A stretch of DNA of 64,000 bases, taken from the NCBI GenBank assembly GCA_002633005.1, contig NMRA01000730.1, positions 62,001 through 126,000 of the forward strand, read 5' to 3'. Positions 1-11,312 of the stretch are shown piece after piece. This DNA comes from Phoronis australis. Taxonomy: Eukaryota > Phoronida > Phoronidae. Under the pieces are notes generated by a model. That model searched no databases. It was not told the DNA's origin and was given only the letters and a program-made list of their open reading frames with translations. The stretch's first letter is position 1, and each line of letters begins with the position of its first letter. Both the position numbers and the translations under genes were made by a program.

Positions 1-2
1 CC

Positions 3-74
3 TCGTCAGATTTATCAGAGCCTATTGACGTCTACAGCGATTGGATCGACGCATGCGAACAAGCCAACCAATAG
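3..74 (+). CDS. Possible C-terminal end of an unknown gene (partial)
   Basis: An open frame enters from the left edge and runs 23 codons to a TAG at 72-74. The tail is acidic and ends DWIDACEQANQ. It is followed by a long AT-rich stretch without open frames, as expected of a 3' UTR. The fragment is too short to assign to a family, and a chance open frame at the window edge is possible. No acceptor site can be checked because the sequence starts here. Confidence 0.3.
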   Translation, partial: SSDLSEPIDVYSDWIDACEQANQ

Positions 75-3047
75 CAAGACGCCTGAACACCAATCGTGGT
101 GTCATCATACATTGACCAGTTCATGATAAGTTATTTTTACTCGCATCAGCCATTATATTTTCAATTTTGTTGTGAGTTCAGCCTCCTTTGTCTCGGCAGT
201 TTCTTTAATTCACAAATGTAATGCAGTACTTTTTGTGACAGAGAGGCCGTGTTGTGAAAATTGTAGTTTTTCTGACAAGTATTTTTGAAATGTGAAAATG
301 TCCACATTGAAAACATTCTATGTTAATTAATGATTGTAGTCAATGTTTGCTATTTGTTGAAATCCTTAACAACTTGCTGACTGAATTGAAATGTGTATTT
401 TTTCTGTTGTCTTGATCATTGTCATGATCCGTTGAATTCTTTTACAACTTACTGACTGAATACATATAATTTTGTGTTGTATCTTGACTTGGACATATGA
501 TTTTCATACTTGTCATTGAATGACCTATTGTTGGCAGGGTTCTTACGAAGATGGTTTTTAATCAAACACTTTCCATGTTCATGATGGTGTAAGAGGTGAT
601 GGGTTTAAAGAAAAACGGCTTTAAGGACCACGATATGTAGTGGACAGTTTCATACATAAAATTTGATAAATGTTAATTGCTCATTATGTTTTGAAAATTT
701 ATTTAAGTTGTAAGCCTTGCACCTATGCAGCAACACAGGTATAGCACATTTTTAATGTTATGTAATGTTACTGTAAGACATTTGTATATCTGTACTAGAA
801 CACTATATCTGATATACTGCAGTGACTTATAAGTTTGGAATTGTTGAGCGCAGTATACTCTGTGTTGAATGACTGCTATTTGCAAAGTCAAATCAATATA
901 CTTATTTGGAGTACGTTTTATCGTTTACTTTAGAGTTGACAATGGTCTTCAAATTTGCCATACGAAACACGTACATGGCTCTTGGTTCAAATAACAATTA
1001 AGTAATATGTATTATCTGTCTGGGTCGTACATGTAGTATAATTGTACTTCATTCTATTATGCAATGTAAACATTGAAGTTTCCCCAGTCAGAGTTGCTGG
1101 TAAGACACCACCCCACCCCCAAATATCCCTGCATATCTAAAGTGCTGACAACAGAAGCTGACCCCTCCTGGTTTATTGTGAAAAAGAAACATGTTATTCA
1201 TCTCTGGATAAAACTTGGCACCGAACCCTGTTTAGCGCACAATATGGCAGAAAAGTGAATTTTTATTTTTGTAAAATTTCTGAAGAAAAATTAAGATTTA
1301 AGAAAATTTTAGTCTGTTGGCTTGGTTTGTACTGTCTACTCGGTAAGTTTCCATTACATTGAATTTAGTACACCGCACTCCCAGTTTTAAGGGCCCCCTA
1401 TGGACACGAACAAAGAAAGTGATGCTGGCGTGCCATTTTTGTTTTCTGCCAACATTTATCCTTAGAAAAATCTGGTTGGGCCTCCTCACTCAAGGCATGT
1501 TAGATTTGCCACGTATGCAAGGTTACAACGTAAAAGTTTGAACCACATGTCAGTATGAGTAAGACGTTCTTCACAAAAACAAATTCCGATTTAAACCAGT
1601 TGCTGTTATGAAATTGGTTTTTAAATTTTCCCTGGCCAAGTTTGAGGTGATTTCAGAGCTTCACAAGAACTGACAGTTTGTTATTCCTCAAGACCAGGCT
1701 CTACAAGTTGGCTTGTTATTGCGTGTTATTCAATGCACAAAACATGGTCTCAATGAGTAACAAACTGTCTATTATTAAATAACCCAGAAATAACTGCCCA
1801 TCTGATAATGAACAAGTAGAGACCAATTTTATAGGAGCATGTGGTCTACACCAAAAGTTTCCCTTCCTCGGATTGACCACTCATGAGCAAATCGTATGTA
1901 CAAATACAACTTAGCAATGCAGTGTTCGCCCTACTCTTCCAAAAAGTGGGGTTCAATGGACCCACCAGTATTTTTGGGGTCCATGAAACTTAGTCCCGAA
2001 ATCTTTAAAAACAAACTCGCAAAATATGAGACGAGCTTTTTTCATATTCATCTGGCTTCGGAAAATGAAGCAATTTAGCAGTGCTGTTATCAATGAAAGG
2101 CACGGTAAGATAATCGTGAAAAGAACCAAATGATTTTTGTTTTTAGTTTTATCTATCACAATCTTTGAACAAAAAGTTGGGTCTAAAGTGACGCACTCAT
2201 CAATTTGTGTCTTCTACAGTTTGGTTGTGTCAAATGACACAAAAACGCAGCCTCGGTCAAACACTGCAATTACTTAAAGAATCCAAATTGTAAATGAAAT
2301 TGAATTAGTCTGCTGGTCAATACTCACTCCTAGAACCTCGAAGGCATGATGCCTCCTTTAAAGGGAAGATAGTACTGTAGCTTGGATGGAACCGCGGTCT
2401 CTTGCTTTCCCAAGACATCTCGTGTGGTTATCAACCTCGCGCACTCTTGTCACAAGCAGACGACACTTTGAATGAATATGGCCTCCTCACTGAAACCATT
2501 TTTTTCTGTGCAGGATCTTGACATTCTCATTTTAGGAGTTTAATTTTATGAGAATTGTCCAGCAGATCAGATTAAATTCGATTTAGAATGAACTTTCCTG
2601 GATGGATCAACAAATGCATTTTATTAATCTCAAGTTTTACTGTCGAATAGAAATAACATGGTTCACAAATACAGTAAAGTACACGCGAAAAGCATTCAGA
2701 TAAAATGTCCCAGAATTCCCCGTTTTGACGACTCTGGAGAAGCAGAATTCATCAAACCTATGATTGAAGGGCAATGAACAGGAACTTCAGTAAAATTAGG
2801 TGGCTAAGCCATTCTGTAATTAGAATTTTACCCTCGTAACAGTCATCATCAGTCATTTTTGCTACTGACAGAATTAGCCATCCCGATGGGGAACGGTATT
2901 TTATAAAATTACTTTTGCCTTGTACTGTATCTGAGAGTAACAAATCGGTACCAAAATGCGTTTATCAATGTTGAACATGGAAGACATAATACCAGTTCCA
3001 TAAAATTACGAACAAATTGCTCTTTGAATTAAAATGTACAATTGTTT
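75..3047. other. Non-coding stretch, no gene seen
   Basis: AT-rich sequence with only short, unconvincing open frames. Positions about 1588-1855 look like a degenerate copy of the inverted-repeat family also seen at 25777, 30969 and 62020. The rest may be the 3' UTR and downstream flank of the gene whose tail lies at the left edge. Confidence 0.5.
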
Positions 3048-3342
3048 TCACTGGTAAGCAGCTGGAGACACTCCTACAGAGTCAACCTGGACATTAATAC
3101 ATTTCTTTCTGAAGGCATCTGCATACACGTTACAGTACGTTACGATCTTAATTTTGCTTAAAATGTGTTCCTGTAAAACTACTTTGACAAGACCTAACTT
3201 TTCTGAAGCCTTCACGAGGAATACGGATAACTGTGGTCTGGGTCTGTCAGAGCACACCAGATGACCCATTTCATTCTTGAACTCGATGTGATGGTCACAA
3301 ATTTTCAGAGTATCAACAAGCATCTTAATATGTACTTTCACA
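3048..3342 (-). CDS. Candidate terminal exon of an unrecognised gene
   Basis: On the minus strand a pyrimidine-rich tract ending TTCAG at 3343-3344 is followed by a phase-2 open stretch of 97 codons ending in TAA. The predicted peptide is mixed and protein-like (internal segment ILSKIKIVTYCNVYADAF, end SVGVSPAAYQ). An in-frame stop sits just upstream of the acceptor, so an upstream exon is required. One compatible candidate lies at 4130-3988: ATG start, 47 codons, phase-2 donor TTTT|GTAGTT. Joined, they would give about 145 residues, with the SINE pair at 3590-3868 in the intron. I recognise no family. It could be a real small gene, a pseudogene or chance. Confidence 0.3.
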
Positions 3343-3589
3343 CTGAATTACACAATAGGAATGAAGATCCTAGCAATATACAGATATAGACCTATAACAC
3401 GCTCACAGAAATCTCAAAAACAGTATGCTAGAAAAGTGGACTTAATTTGTTTGATCAGTTAGCAAGCAAAAACATTCCCTTTCATCGCTAGCCTGATATG
3501 TCATAAAATAACATCTAATAAAGCCTTGGTTACCTGCAACAAAGTAGTCCGTCTTCAAAACTTGCCTTGCAGTACGGTCAGCATGGAAA

Positions 3590-3868
3590 TCCATGTCGCA
3601 AACATTTTTAAGTGGGCCCAGTATGCCACCTCTTGGCCACATAACGTAGCCTCAAGGCTGAAAAGATTTCTGCCCCAACCCAGATTTCTGTATTGGACTG
3701 GTGGTCACGATAGCTCAGTGAAATAGAGCATCTGCAGTTAGCAGAAGGTCACGGGTTCGAGTCCCGGTTGGGGCAGAATTCTATTCAGATTTATTTTCAT
3801 TACGTCACGTGTTATGGCCACAGGTGCCCTGCTGATCAGACTTAAAAATGTTTGCGATATGGTCAGTT
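3590..3868. repeat. Head-to-head pair of tRNA-derived SINE copies
   Basis: Two arms of about 90-100 bp (3590-3682 and 3764-3868) are imperfect reverse complements. Both contain ACTTAAAAATGTTTGCGA near the outside and GGTTGGGGCAGAA near the centre. The right copy keeps a tRNA-like head at 3703-3776 with an A-box-like TAGCTCAGTG and a B-box-like GGTTCGAGTCC. The anticodon loop lacks U33 and the acceptor strands do not pair, so it is not a working tRNA gene. The left copy, on the minus strand, has lost its head. Confidence 0.65.
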
Positions 3869-4636
3869 TTGTAATAACCACATTAAACAATGCACTGATG
3901 TACAATTCTATTGGCAAGAGAGATCAAAATTATATGCTTCACAATACATTAAATGTAAGAAAATTACTCATGACACACTCTAACTACAAAATCCTCAAGG
4001 TAGTCGAAAGAACTGCGGCACAGTTCACAAATATTTTGTCCAATGGATGGCTAGCAGACGTCCGGAGGTCAGTAAATTGCAAAGCATACCATTCGTGTAC
4101 ACGAGAAGTTAAGAACTGTCTTCCAGCCATTCTGGATGTACGTTTGTCACCCAATTGACAAAATATACATTAACTGTACTGTATTTGTCAAAATTCCATG
4201 GTTTCCATGTCCTAATTTTCTTCAATAGATTATGCAGTAACTTGTAAGTCAACCATATATTAGACAATGGCTACCACAATATAATTATTTGGACTTCATG
4301 AAATACAGGCTTTTATTGTCTTTACAATTTTATACTCTCACTATCAACTTCGATAATTGTACCTCGTTGACTGGTAGAGATCATGGCACAAAGAAAGTTC
4401 TAATACCGCAGCCAAAAGATGGCGCCTTGGTGTGACCCTGAACAAGGCATAGTTTCCTGATATTACTGTCAACGTAATGTTATCACTGTGGCAGTGATGT
4501 TAAAACTTGATTAAAAATGTGGTTTTAGCTTATTTGTTTTAATTCAGCATTCTGGTGATTGATGTGAAACCATTAGAGTGTCACCCAATACTAAATCATT
4601 ATTGCTATTGTGACACTATTTAAAATAAAATTATTC

Positions 4637-7600
4637 TCACTGTTCATGAGGTCCTTGAGCTCGCCATTCCACAAACTGTCTGTATATGATACTGACGTAA
4701 ATCGCCAGCAACAGAATGACCAGTAAATCGTCCAGCAACCCAAGAATTCCAAAAGCTGCCTCTGGGATGATATCGAATGGTGATATAAAGTATAGGAGAG
4801 CCACCACAAAACAAACTATGATTCTAAAACGGAACATCCATAGAAGTCCACTCAGGGAAAAGAATTCTGTGAACGCATGCCGTAGCAATGTCGGAAGGTC
4901 GTATAGATAATCCATAATCTGAAATAAGATTCTTTCACAGGTGAATTTTAGAACATTATGTGATATATTAAAATCTATCTAACCCTAAAACCATAAGTTA
5001 TAGCAAAATTGGCAATAACAGTCACTTACAGGGGTCTCACATTTTGAGAACCAGTTTGATAGCTGTTATTCAGTGGACAAAACTGGTTCTCAAATATTTA
5101 GGAGTCATGTAAGTGACTGTGTAACTATAGACAAGATTATCCCCTTTTTGTTGTGGGTAAACTACAACTCTGAATGGCAAATATTAATCACCCATCAACA
5201 TCAAATGTCAAATCTGGCTGGTTCCCTGACTCAAGACATCCATATTTGTTTTAAAATGGTAAATTTGATTCGATTCTGCAACAACTTTGTTTCGGCTTAC
5301 AGGCATGCAACCGTCAGTCTCATTGCACGAGACATCTATATATAGGTGCGGAACAACTAGCAGGTAAAAGTTCAAGAATATATTCATTGACAAGGCATTA
5401 TTACATTTCAGTAGTTTAACTGACATGAGAGGCATGGCAAAAGCAATCTCTACTTTTAAAACCTGTCAACATAATCACCCAAGTCCCAGCAACAAAGTTT
5501 TCATGTGCAAATATTTTTTTCATTCAACATTGTAGATCAACACGCCCAGATCTGCAACACCATTGGAGAAAGTAGCTCTCTGGTGCTATTTTGAAGCATA
5601 TTGGAGAGAAAGCTGCAACAGCAGGTATTGGATCAGCCAATCAGAGAGGTGTTTAGTTCACAAGCCCAATACATGACAATCAAATGGCTCTTTTTCCAAC
5701 AGTGTTGCATGGAATTTGTTGACGATGTGAACCTTGCTTTAATAAAGACTGGTGGAGTCTGATGTGGACTCAGCTCAACATTTCTCCGAATTGTGATTCG
5801 ATTTACTTCTAATACACATTCAAGACGCAATTTTGCTAAAAATCCCAGTTTAGTTACGTGGTCATTGAGGACCATAACAGAGCCATCGCAAGATATTTTG
5901 AAACACTCTTATGAAAAAATAAGAAGCGTACATCAGATGGATGAAGGTTCTACAGACTCGAGGTTTTAGAATTCAAAATGCTAGCAAATTGGATGTTAGT
6001 AATACTCACTGGTCGAGGTTCACCAGAAAACCTTCTGTTATAACTGTTGACTTCACTGATCACATCATTTTTAACAACAGAGGTAGCAGCAGTTTCGTCC
6101 GCAGAGAAGTGAAAAAGTAAGATGGTCACTGGCTGTCGACACACCGGACATCTGACGGCGCCCAGCCAATGACCGTGTCTCCAGTAAGCAATGATGCAGC
6201 GTCCTGCAAACAATGGAACTTGCTATTAGTGACTATGGTCACAGTACAATTCACCAATAGTTTGTCATACAGACAGCAATTAGGCAGTGCCCAATGGTTT
6301 GGGGAATGGTAAAGGGTGATCAGCTAACGACCAAAGCAAGTTGTATGGAACTGTCCACAGCTGTCCTCCAGATGTCAATGGAAATTTCCCAATCCACAAA
6401 ATATGCGTGAACTATACTGTATGGTTGTCAGGCCAAAGTGTTCACAAGCAGGTTCCAAATGGAGATGCACTCCTTAAATTGCTGTTGCCTAGAAACACCC
6501 ATGATGATGATGCAAACGATAGTCATGTTTTGCAGTGTGGATAAACAGCCCAGTGAAGTGGGCACAGTCCAGATTACCAGATAATCATATGTACGAGCCT
6601 CATTTATCTGCTCAGACCACCAATTTTTCTGCTTGAACCATTGAATCATCTACACAAATTCCTCAACTGTACATGTCTACAAACCATGTCAAGCACACTA
6701 TAATAATTATTCAGGTATAGGGAACTGCAAACTTAAATCTCTATGAGCATCAAGACATCCACACAAGTCACTTGTCAACTATATTCAAGTAAGTATGCAG
6801 TTGATATTCATGATCATGTCCGTTTGATCGTATGTCACAGTTGTGAAGACAATTTGCCAATGAGGCTTTCTTTTTCCAATGTATGGGAAAGGAAAGCCTC
6901 ATTTTTCGGGCTTAAGACAACAAGCATGCATTAAAGTTTCATACCACAAAACATATGTCCGCAGTTGGTTTCAACTGCAAATTCAGCTTCAGCCAAACAC
7001 ACAGGACAGTTGAGATCCCCTGCTGCATTTCGCTCGTTTCTGCGTGCGTCACTTTGTTCTTGAAGCCCTAAACGTGCCTGANGTCCCATTGCACGAGACA
7101 TCTATATATAGGTGCGGGACAACTAGTAGATAAAAGTTCAAGAATATATTCAAGGCATTATTACATTTCAACAGTTTAACTGACATGAGAGGCATGGCAA
7201 AAGCAATCTCTACTTTTAAAACCTGTCAACATAATCACCGAAGTCCCAGCAACACTGTTGATGAAATGTGATAAAGTATCAACAAAGTTTTAACTGTGTA
7301 AATCATTTTTCATTAAACGCTGTAGATCAACATGCCCAAATCTGCAACACCGTTGGAGAAAGTTGGTCTCTGCTGCTATTTTGATGCATACTGGAGAGAA
7401 AGCTGCAACAGCAAGTACGTAGATGGATCAGCCAATCATAGAGGTGTTTAGATCACGAGCCCAATACATGACAATCGAATGGTTCTTTTTCCAACAGTGT
7501 TGCATGGAATTTGTTGATGATGTGTACTTTGTTTTAATAAAGACTGGTGGAGTCTGATGTGGACTCGGCTCAACATTTCTCCAAATTGTGATTCGATTTA

Positions 7601-10600
7601 CTTCTAATACACATTCAAGACGCAATTTTGCTAAAAATCCCAGTTTAGTTACGTGGTCATTGAGGACCACAACAGAGCCATCGCAAGATATTTTGAAACA
7701 CTCTCATGATGAATAAGAAGCGTACATCAGATGGATGAAGGTTCTACAGACTCAAGGTTTTAGAATTCAAAATGCTAGCAAATTGGATGTTAGTAATACT
7801 CACTGGTCGAGGTTCACCAGAAAACCTTCTGTTATAACTGTTAACTTCACTGATCACATCATTTTTAACAACAGAGGTAGCAGCGGTTTCTTCCGCAGAG
7901 AAGTGAAAAAGTAAGATGGTCACTGGCTGCCGACACACCGGACATCTGACGGCGCCCAGCCAATGACCGTGTCTCCAGTAAGCAATGATGCAGCGTCCTG
8001 CAAATAATGGAACTTGCTAAGCGATTATGGTCACAGTACAATTCACCAATAGTTTGTCATAAAGACAGCAATTAGGCAGTGTCCAATGGTTTGGGGAATG
8101 GTAAAGGGTGATCAGCTAACGACCAAAGCAAGTTGTATGGAACTGTCCACAGCTGTCCTCCAGATGTCAACGGAAATTTCCCAATCCACAAAATATGCGT
8201 GAACTATACTGTATGGTTGTCAGGCCAAAGTGTTCACTAGCAGGTTCCAAATGGAGATGCACCCCTTAAATTGCTGTGGCCTAGAAACACCCATGATGAT
8301 GATGCAAACGATAGTCATGTTTTGCAGTGTGGATAAACAGCTCAGTGAAGTGGGCAGATTACCAGATAATCATATGTACGAGCCTCATTTATCTGCTCAG
8401 ACCACCAATTTTTCTGCTTGAACCATTGAATCATCTACACTAATTCCTCAACTGTACATGTCTACAAACCATGTCAAGCACACTATAATAATTATTCAGG
8501 TATAGGGAACTGCAAACTTATCTCTATGAGCATCAAGACATCCACACAAGTAACTTTTCAACTACATTCAAGTAAGTATGCAGTTGATATTCATGATCAT
8601 GTCCGTTTGATCGTATGTCACAGTTGTGAAGACAATTTGCCAATGAGGCTTTCCTTTTCCAATGTATGGGAAAGGAAAGCCTCATTTATCGGGCTTAAGA
8701 CAACAAGCATGCAATAAAGTTTCATACCACAAAACATATGTCCGCAGTTGGTTTCAACTGCAAATTCAGCTTCAGCCAAACACACAGGACAGTTGAGATC
8801 CCCTGCTGCATTTCGCTCGTTTCTGCGTGCGTCACTTTGTTCTTGAAGCCCTAAACGTGCCTGATCAACTGCTGATTCACTCTCTGGATGGATTGTTTGA
8901 TTGTTAGGTCTTTGGCCAAGTCTGCAAAATATCATAAATTCAGGTTGGATGTTTTATCGCAATTTCACTTCAAGCACCGTGCAGACAAAGGTAGCACAAT
9001 ACCATAACTTTCATGTAAGAATCTTGAAAGAAGGTACAAGTTACAGCAAAAGCACATCCATCATTTAACTAGCAATTGAAAGGACACTGTCATATCTCTA
9101 TAGAAGCATTTGGCGCATATGTGTAGTGGCACTTGGTTTTATAGAGATTAATAATAATTTGTTTCTTCATCACAGTTTTGTACTTAACGATGGCAGCAGT
9201 ACTACCCAAAACTGTTCTCTTTGATTATATGTTAATTATAATTTTGTACACTTCAATTATACCACAGACCAACCTTGTTCAAAATGGAGTCTAATGAAAA
9301 ATACTTTGCAAAGAATACAAGTCATACAATGCAATGAATAAGCATGGCTATCCGCCATTTGATAATAAAATATAAAATGTAAATCCACATGAACATTTTC
9401 AAAACAGATGTTCAACAAACTGCAAAAATACCAAAAACTCCCCGCTTACCTTCTAGTGTGATCGTGCCTTCCGTGGCCAATCGGCAATTCCTGTGTCATC
9501 TGCCATTACCTTGGATAGTAGGCCAGGGGAGTTTTCGGCATTTCATGACAAACTTGGAGCGAACTCCACATTTTGGGTGCCATTAATTTTTTTGCTGTGC
9601 GCAATAACCACAAACTATTTCAATTGACGTGCAGTGCATGACACTTGAAAAACACAGCATGAGAAGACATCCAGTAGAATTAGTAAGATTTGTGTCCCTG
9701 GCACGTTTTCTTTGTCAACTGGCATGATTTCGTTTTTTTCTTCAAAATGAAAGAAGCTTGACTGAATTGTCTCCAGAGACATGGTATGTGTAAATCATTA
9801 ACTAAATGTGTGAAGATGTTATGCACTGAAATGACTAACTTCTTATGGAATATCACCTGTGTACACGGCGATATAATTGCCTAGATGCTAGAATGTCATA
9901 GACGGTGACCATCCCATAGGCCCTTCATGCGCTGTCATATCCCCTAGAGCGAGCAGTGTAAAAATGGCCAGTTGCCCAACTGAATAAAGGACTTCTTGAA
10001 AACCATGTTTGATTACGGAAGTATTTGTTAGAATTGGAAGGATTTAAAGACATCGACGGCCTCCTAAGGTGTCCCTCTATGCGCAAAAGGTACTCACAGC
10101 AACATGACTTTGATAGTTTAATCAGTGCGAGGCATAATTCTCTGAAAAGCTTCCAGCTCATGACTGGCCAATGGGATGACCACTGTCTCTACTGCTAGTT
10201 GAGGCAGTGGGAGTGTCTAAAAATGACTTGCATTAGCAGGAGACACAATGAGGATTGGATGAAATCATCAAAACCATAAATTAAAATTTAATTAAGATCT
10301 GAAGCCAGCTGCTCTGTGGAAGGGGAAAGATTGTTGTATCAAATGATTTCCACTCAGGCAAGACAGTCCAGTAAAAACCATTCCTAGCAACTTCCCAAGT
10401 GGCAATTGCTTTGGTTTAGTCGAATGGTTACGACGCGGCACTGGTCGGATGTAGTGGTCCCTGATTTAGAGAACCAGGCAATCACTGAATAACGGTCCCT
10501 TTTTTTTAGTAGATGAAACTGGTTCTCTAAATCAGGGACCGTTATATCCGACCAGTGGCAGTGGCAGTGCATGGGGCGCGCGGGGAGCCCCAGCGTGCGT

Positions 10601-10952
10601 TCAGTAATGCTTGGACCTACGCTAAGACTAAGCTAAAATCTAGCCAAAGTCACATGTTCTCATTTAAAATACACGGCAATATCTCACGTAATCTCGCGAA
10701 GTCTTGCTTTTTAGCGAGGTCCTAGCGTTATTGAACTAGAGTTGAGCTAGACTCAGCTAGAGCTAGAGCCAGTGGCAGTAGAGGCCGGTTCATGTTGAAG
10801 TCAAGGTGTCAGAAGATTCTCAACAGTTTCAATTATTACCTCCATAATAAATAGATCAAACCCGGGATAATGCCAAATACTAATGTAAGTACTGTGTACA
10901 TAAGTTCGTCACCAACACCTTCAAGAATTGTAGAGGACGTTACAAGGACCAT
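4637..10952 (-). CDS. RNF170: E3 ubiquitin-protein ligase RNF170
   Basis: Four minus-strand exons join in frame: 10952-10840, 8921-8728, 7997-7804 and 4918-4637, giving 260 residues (human RNF170 has 258). In mammals RNF170 is an ER-membrane RING ligase that ubiquitinates activated IP3 receptors for degradation. Exon 1 encodes [14 protein letters not shown] and a membrane segment. Exons 2 and 3 encode the C3HC4 RING: CPVC, then [10 protein letters not shown], then CPVCRQPV. Exon 3 also has [11 protein letters not shown]. Exon 4 begins [16 protein letters not shown] and carries the DUF1232 hairpin ([18 protein letters not shown]). Splice phases agree at every junction: 2, 1 and 0. The start chosen is the ATG at 10952, which aligns with the mammalian N-terminus. 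Extra copies of exons 2 and 3 occur at 6945-7081 and 6010-6203. It shares a short divergent promoter with the ubinuclein gene. Confidence 0.93.
5018..5121. mobile_element. Palindromic MITE, variant termini
   Basis: Nearly palindromic element of about 104 bp in RNF170 intron 3. The left end ACAGTCACTTACA pairs with the right end TGTAAGTGACTGT. The inner arms carry TTTGAGAACCAGTTT and its complement, around a spacer containing GTTATTCA (complement TGAATAAC). Its outer termini differ from the ACTAGTCGGAT type of the other copies. It has no coding capacity. Confidence 0.75.
6010..6203 (-). pseudogene. RNF170: Extra copy of RNF170 exon 3
   Basis: A second copy of the exon for [21 protein letters not shown] through RRFSGEPRP, with intact AG acceptor (6205-6204) and GTGAGT donor. 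It differs from 7804-7997 by few bases; one visible replacement is Asp for Glu in [11 protein letters not shown]. The frame is intact, so it is called surplus only because of the N-joined duplication. It may be the alternative allele and equally valid as the true exon 3. Confidence 0.7.
6945..7081 (-). pseudogene. RNF170: Truncated extra copy of RNF170 exon 2
   Basis: Matches the 3' part of exon 2 (8728-8864), encoding [19 protein letters not shown] and HMFCG with the same GTATGA donor. It stops at the N, so its acceptor and first codons are missing. The cut at the N supports a contig end, not a biological breakpoint. Confidence 0.75.
7082..7082. other. Assembly join (single N)
   Basis: Single ambiguous base exactly between the two copies of the 5317-8864 duplication. 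It most likely stands for a contig join of unknown or negative gap size. Confidence 0.8.
9935..10170. repeat. Dispersed repeat, copy 1
   Basis: In RNF170 intron 1. Diverged copies are seen at about 33890-34135 (same strand) and 35900-36480 (opposite strand, interrupted). Shared blocks include AATGGCCAGTTGCCCAACTG, ATTGGAAGGA.TTAAA, a CCTCCTAAGGTG-like block and AAAAGCTTCCAG. There is no open frame. Class unknown. Confidence 0.6.
10395..10438 (+). repeat. SINE head interrupted by a MITE
   Basis: GGCAATTGCTTTGGTTTAGT, then CGAATGGTTACGACGC, resembles the tRNA-like head of the SINE copies at about 35200 and 35700 (those on the minus strand, with GGCAATTGCTCTTTGGTTGA). It ends abruptly where the palindromic MITE at 10439 begins, which suggests the MITE landed in the SINE. 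Confidence 0.5.
10439..10557. mobile_element. Palindromic MITE (ACTRGTCGGAT type)
   Basis: 119 bp, with arms of about 39 bp that are almost perfect complements. The left arm starts CACTGGTCGGATGTAGTGGT and the right arm ends ATATCCGACCAGTG. The inner arm has TTTAGAGAACCAG and the spacer holds CACTGAATAACGG. It should form a long hairpin. There is no open frame. Confidence 0.8.
10597..10737. mobile_element. Small inverted-repeat element (CTAGGACC type), copy 1
   Basis: Ends carry GTTCAGTAATGCTTGGACC and the complement of GGTCCTAGCGTTATTGAAC. The interior (CTCATTTAAAATACACGGCA, then ATCTCACGTAATCTCGC) matches 55293-55422 in reverse orientation. Non-coding and miniature, so probably moved by a transposase made elsewhere. 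Confidence 0.65.
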
Positions 10953-11312
10953 CTTTCGCAAACCAAAACATTTCAACCGGAACAGGAAGTATTTTTCCTT
11001 GCAACGGCGCGCGCATTTGTGAACTTGACTTTTCTAGCCTCGAAGACAGTAGACTTTCGTAAAAACTTTCCGTTTTAACACCTCTAAAGTACACATGTAA
11101 GTTCGTTATCGGTAAAACTCTTTTAACGTCGTGATTACACATTGTTGAACGTGGTTTAAATATATTTTTCTCTGAAATGGTTTACAAAAGCGAAATATTG
11201 GATTCCAACAAAAAAGCAATATGGCGCGCTTGTTCTGGGCAATTAGAATCACATTGCTCTTGAAGTGAACGAATAATTCGACGGTTTGCAGTCTGTTTAT
11301 GGCACTGCAATC
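10953..11312. promoter_or_regulatory. Divergent promoter region of RNF170 and ubinuclein
   Basis: Only about 360 bp separate the RNF170 start (minus) from the ubinuclein start (plus). The interval contains an ETS-like ACAGGAAGT (10982-10990), a locally GC-rich stretch (GCAACGGCGCGCGC) and ATGGCGCGC near 11221. There is no clear TATA box. Layout and motifs fit a bidirectional housekeeping promoter; use by both genes is inferred from spacing. Confidence 0.6.

Larger units (their letters stand above)
5317..8864. repeat. 1.8 kb direct duplication meeting at an N (probable allelic overlap)
   Basis: Positions 5317-7081 match 7083-8864 at high identity with scattered substitutions and small indels. 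The first copy ends at 7081, the base before the N at 7082, and the second begins at 7083. This is the pattern of two overlapping contigs of different haplotypes joined without merging, more than of a true tandem duplication. Each copy includes RNF170 exon 3. The second includes all of exon 2; the first has exon 2 cut off at the N. Confidence 0.85.

Noticed and set aside
3703-3776. tRNA gene
   Set aside because: A and B boxes are present, but the acceptor strands do not pair and the anticodon loop lacks U33. It is the head of a SINE.
3814-4158. 114-codon plus-strand open frame
   Set aside because: It starts inside the SINE arm, has no family resemblance, and lies opposite a candidate minus-strand exon.
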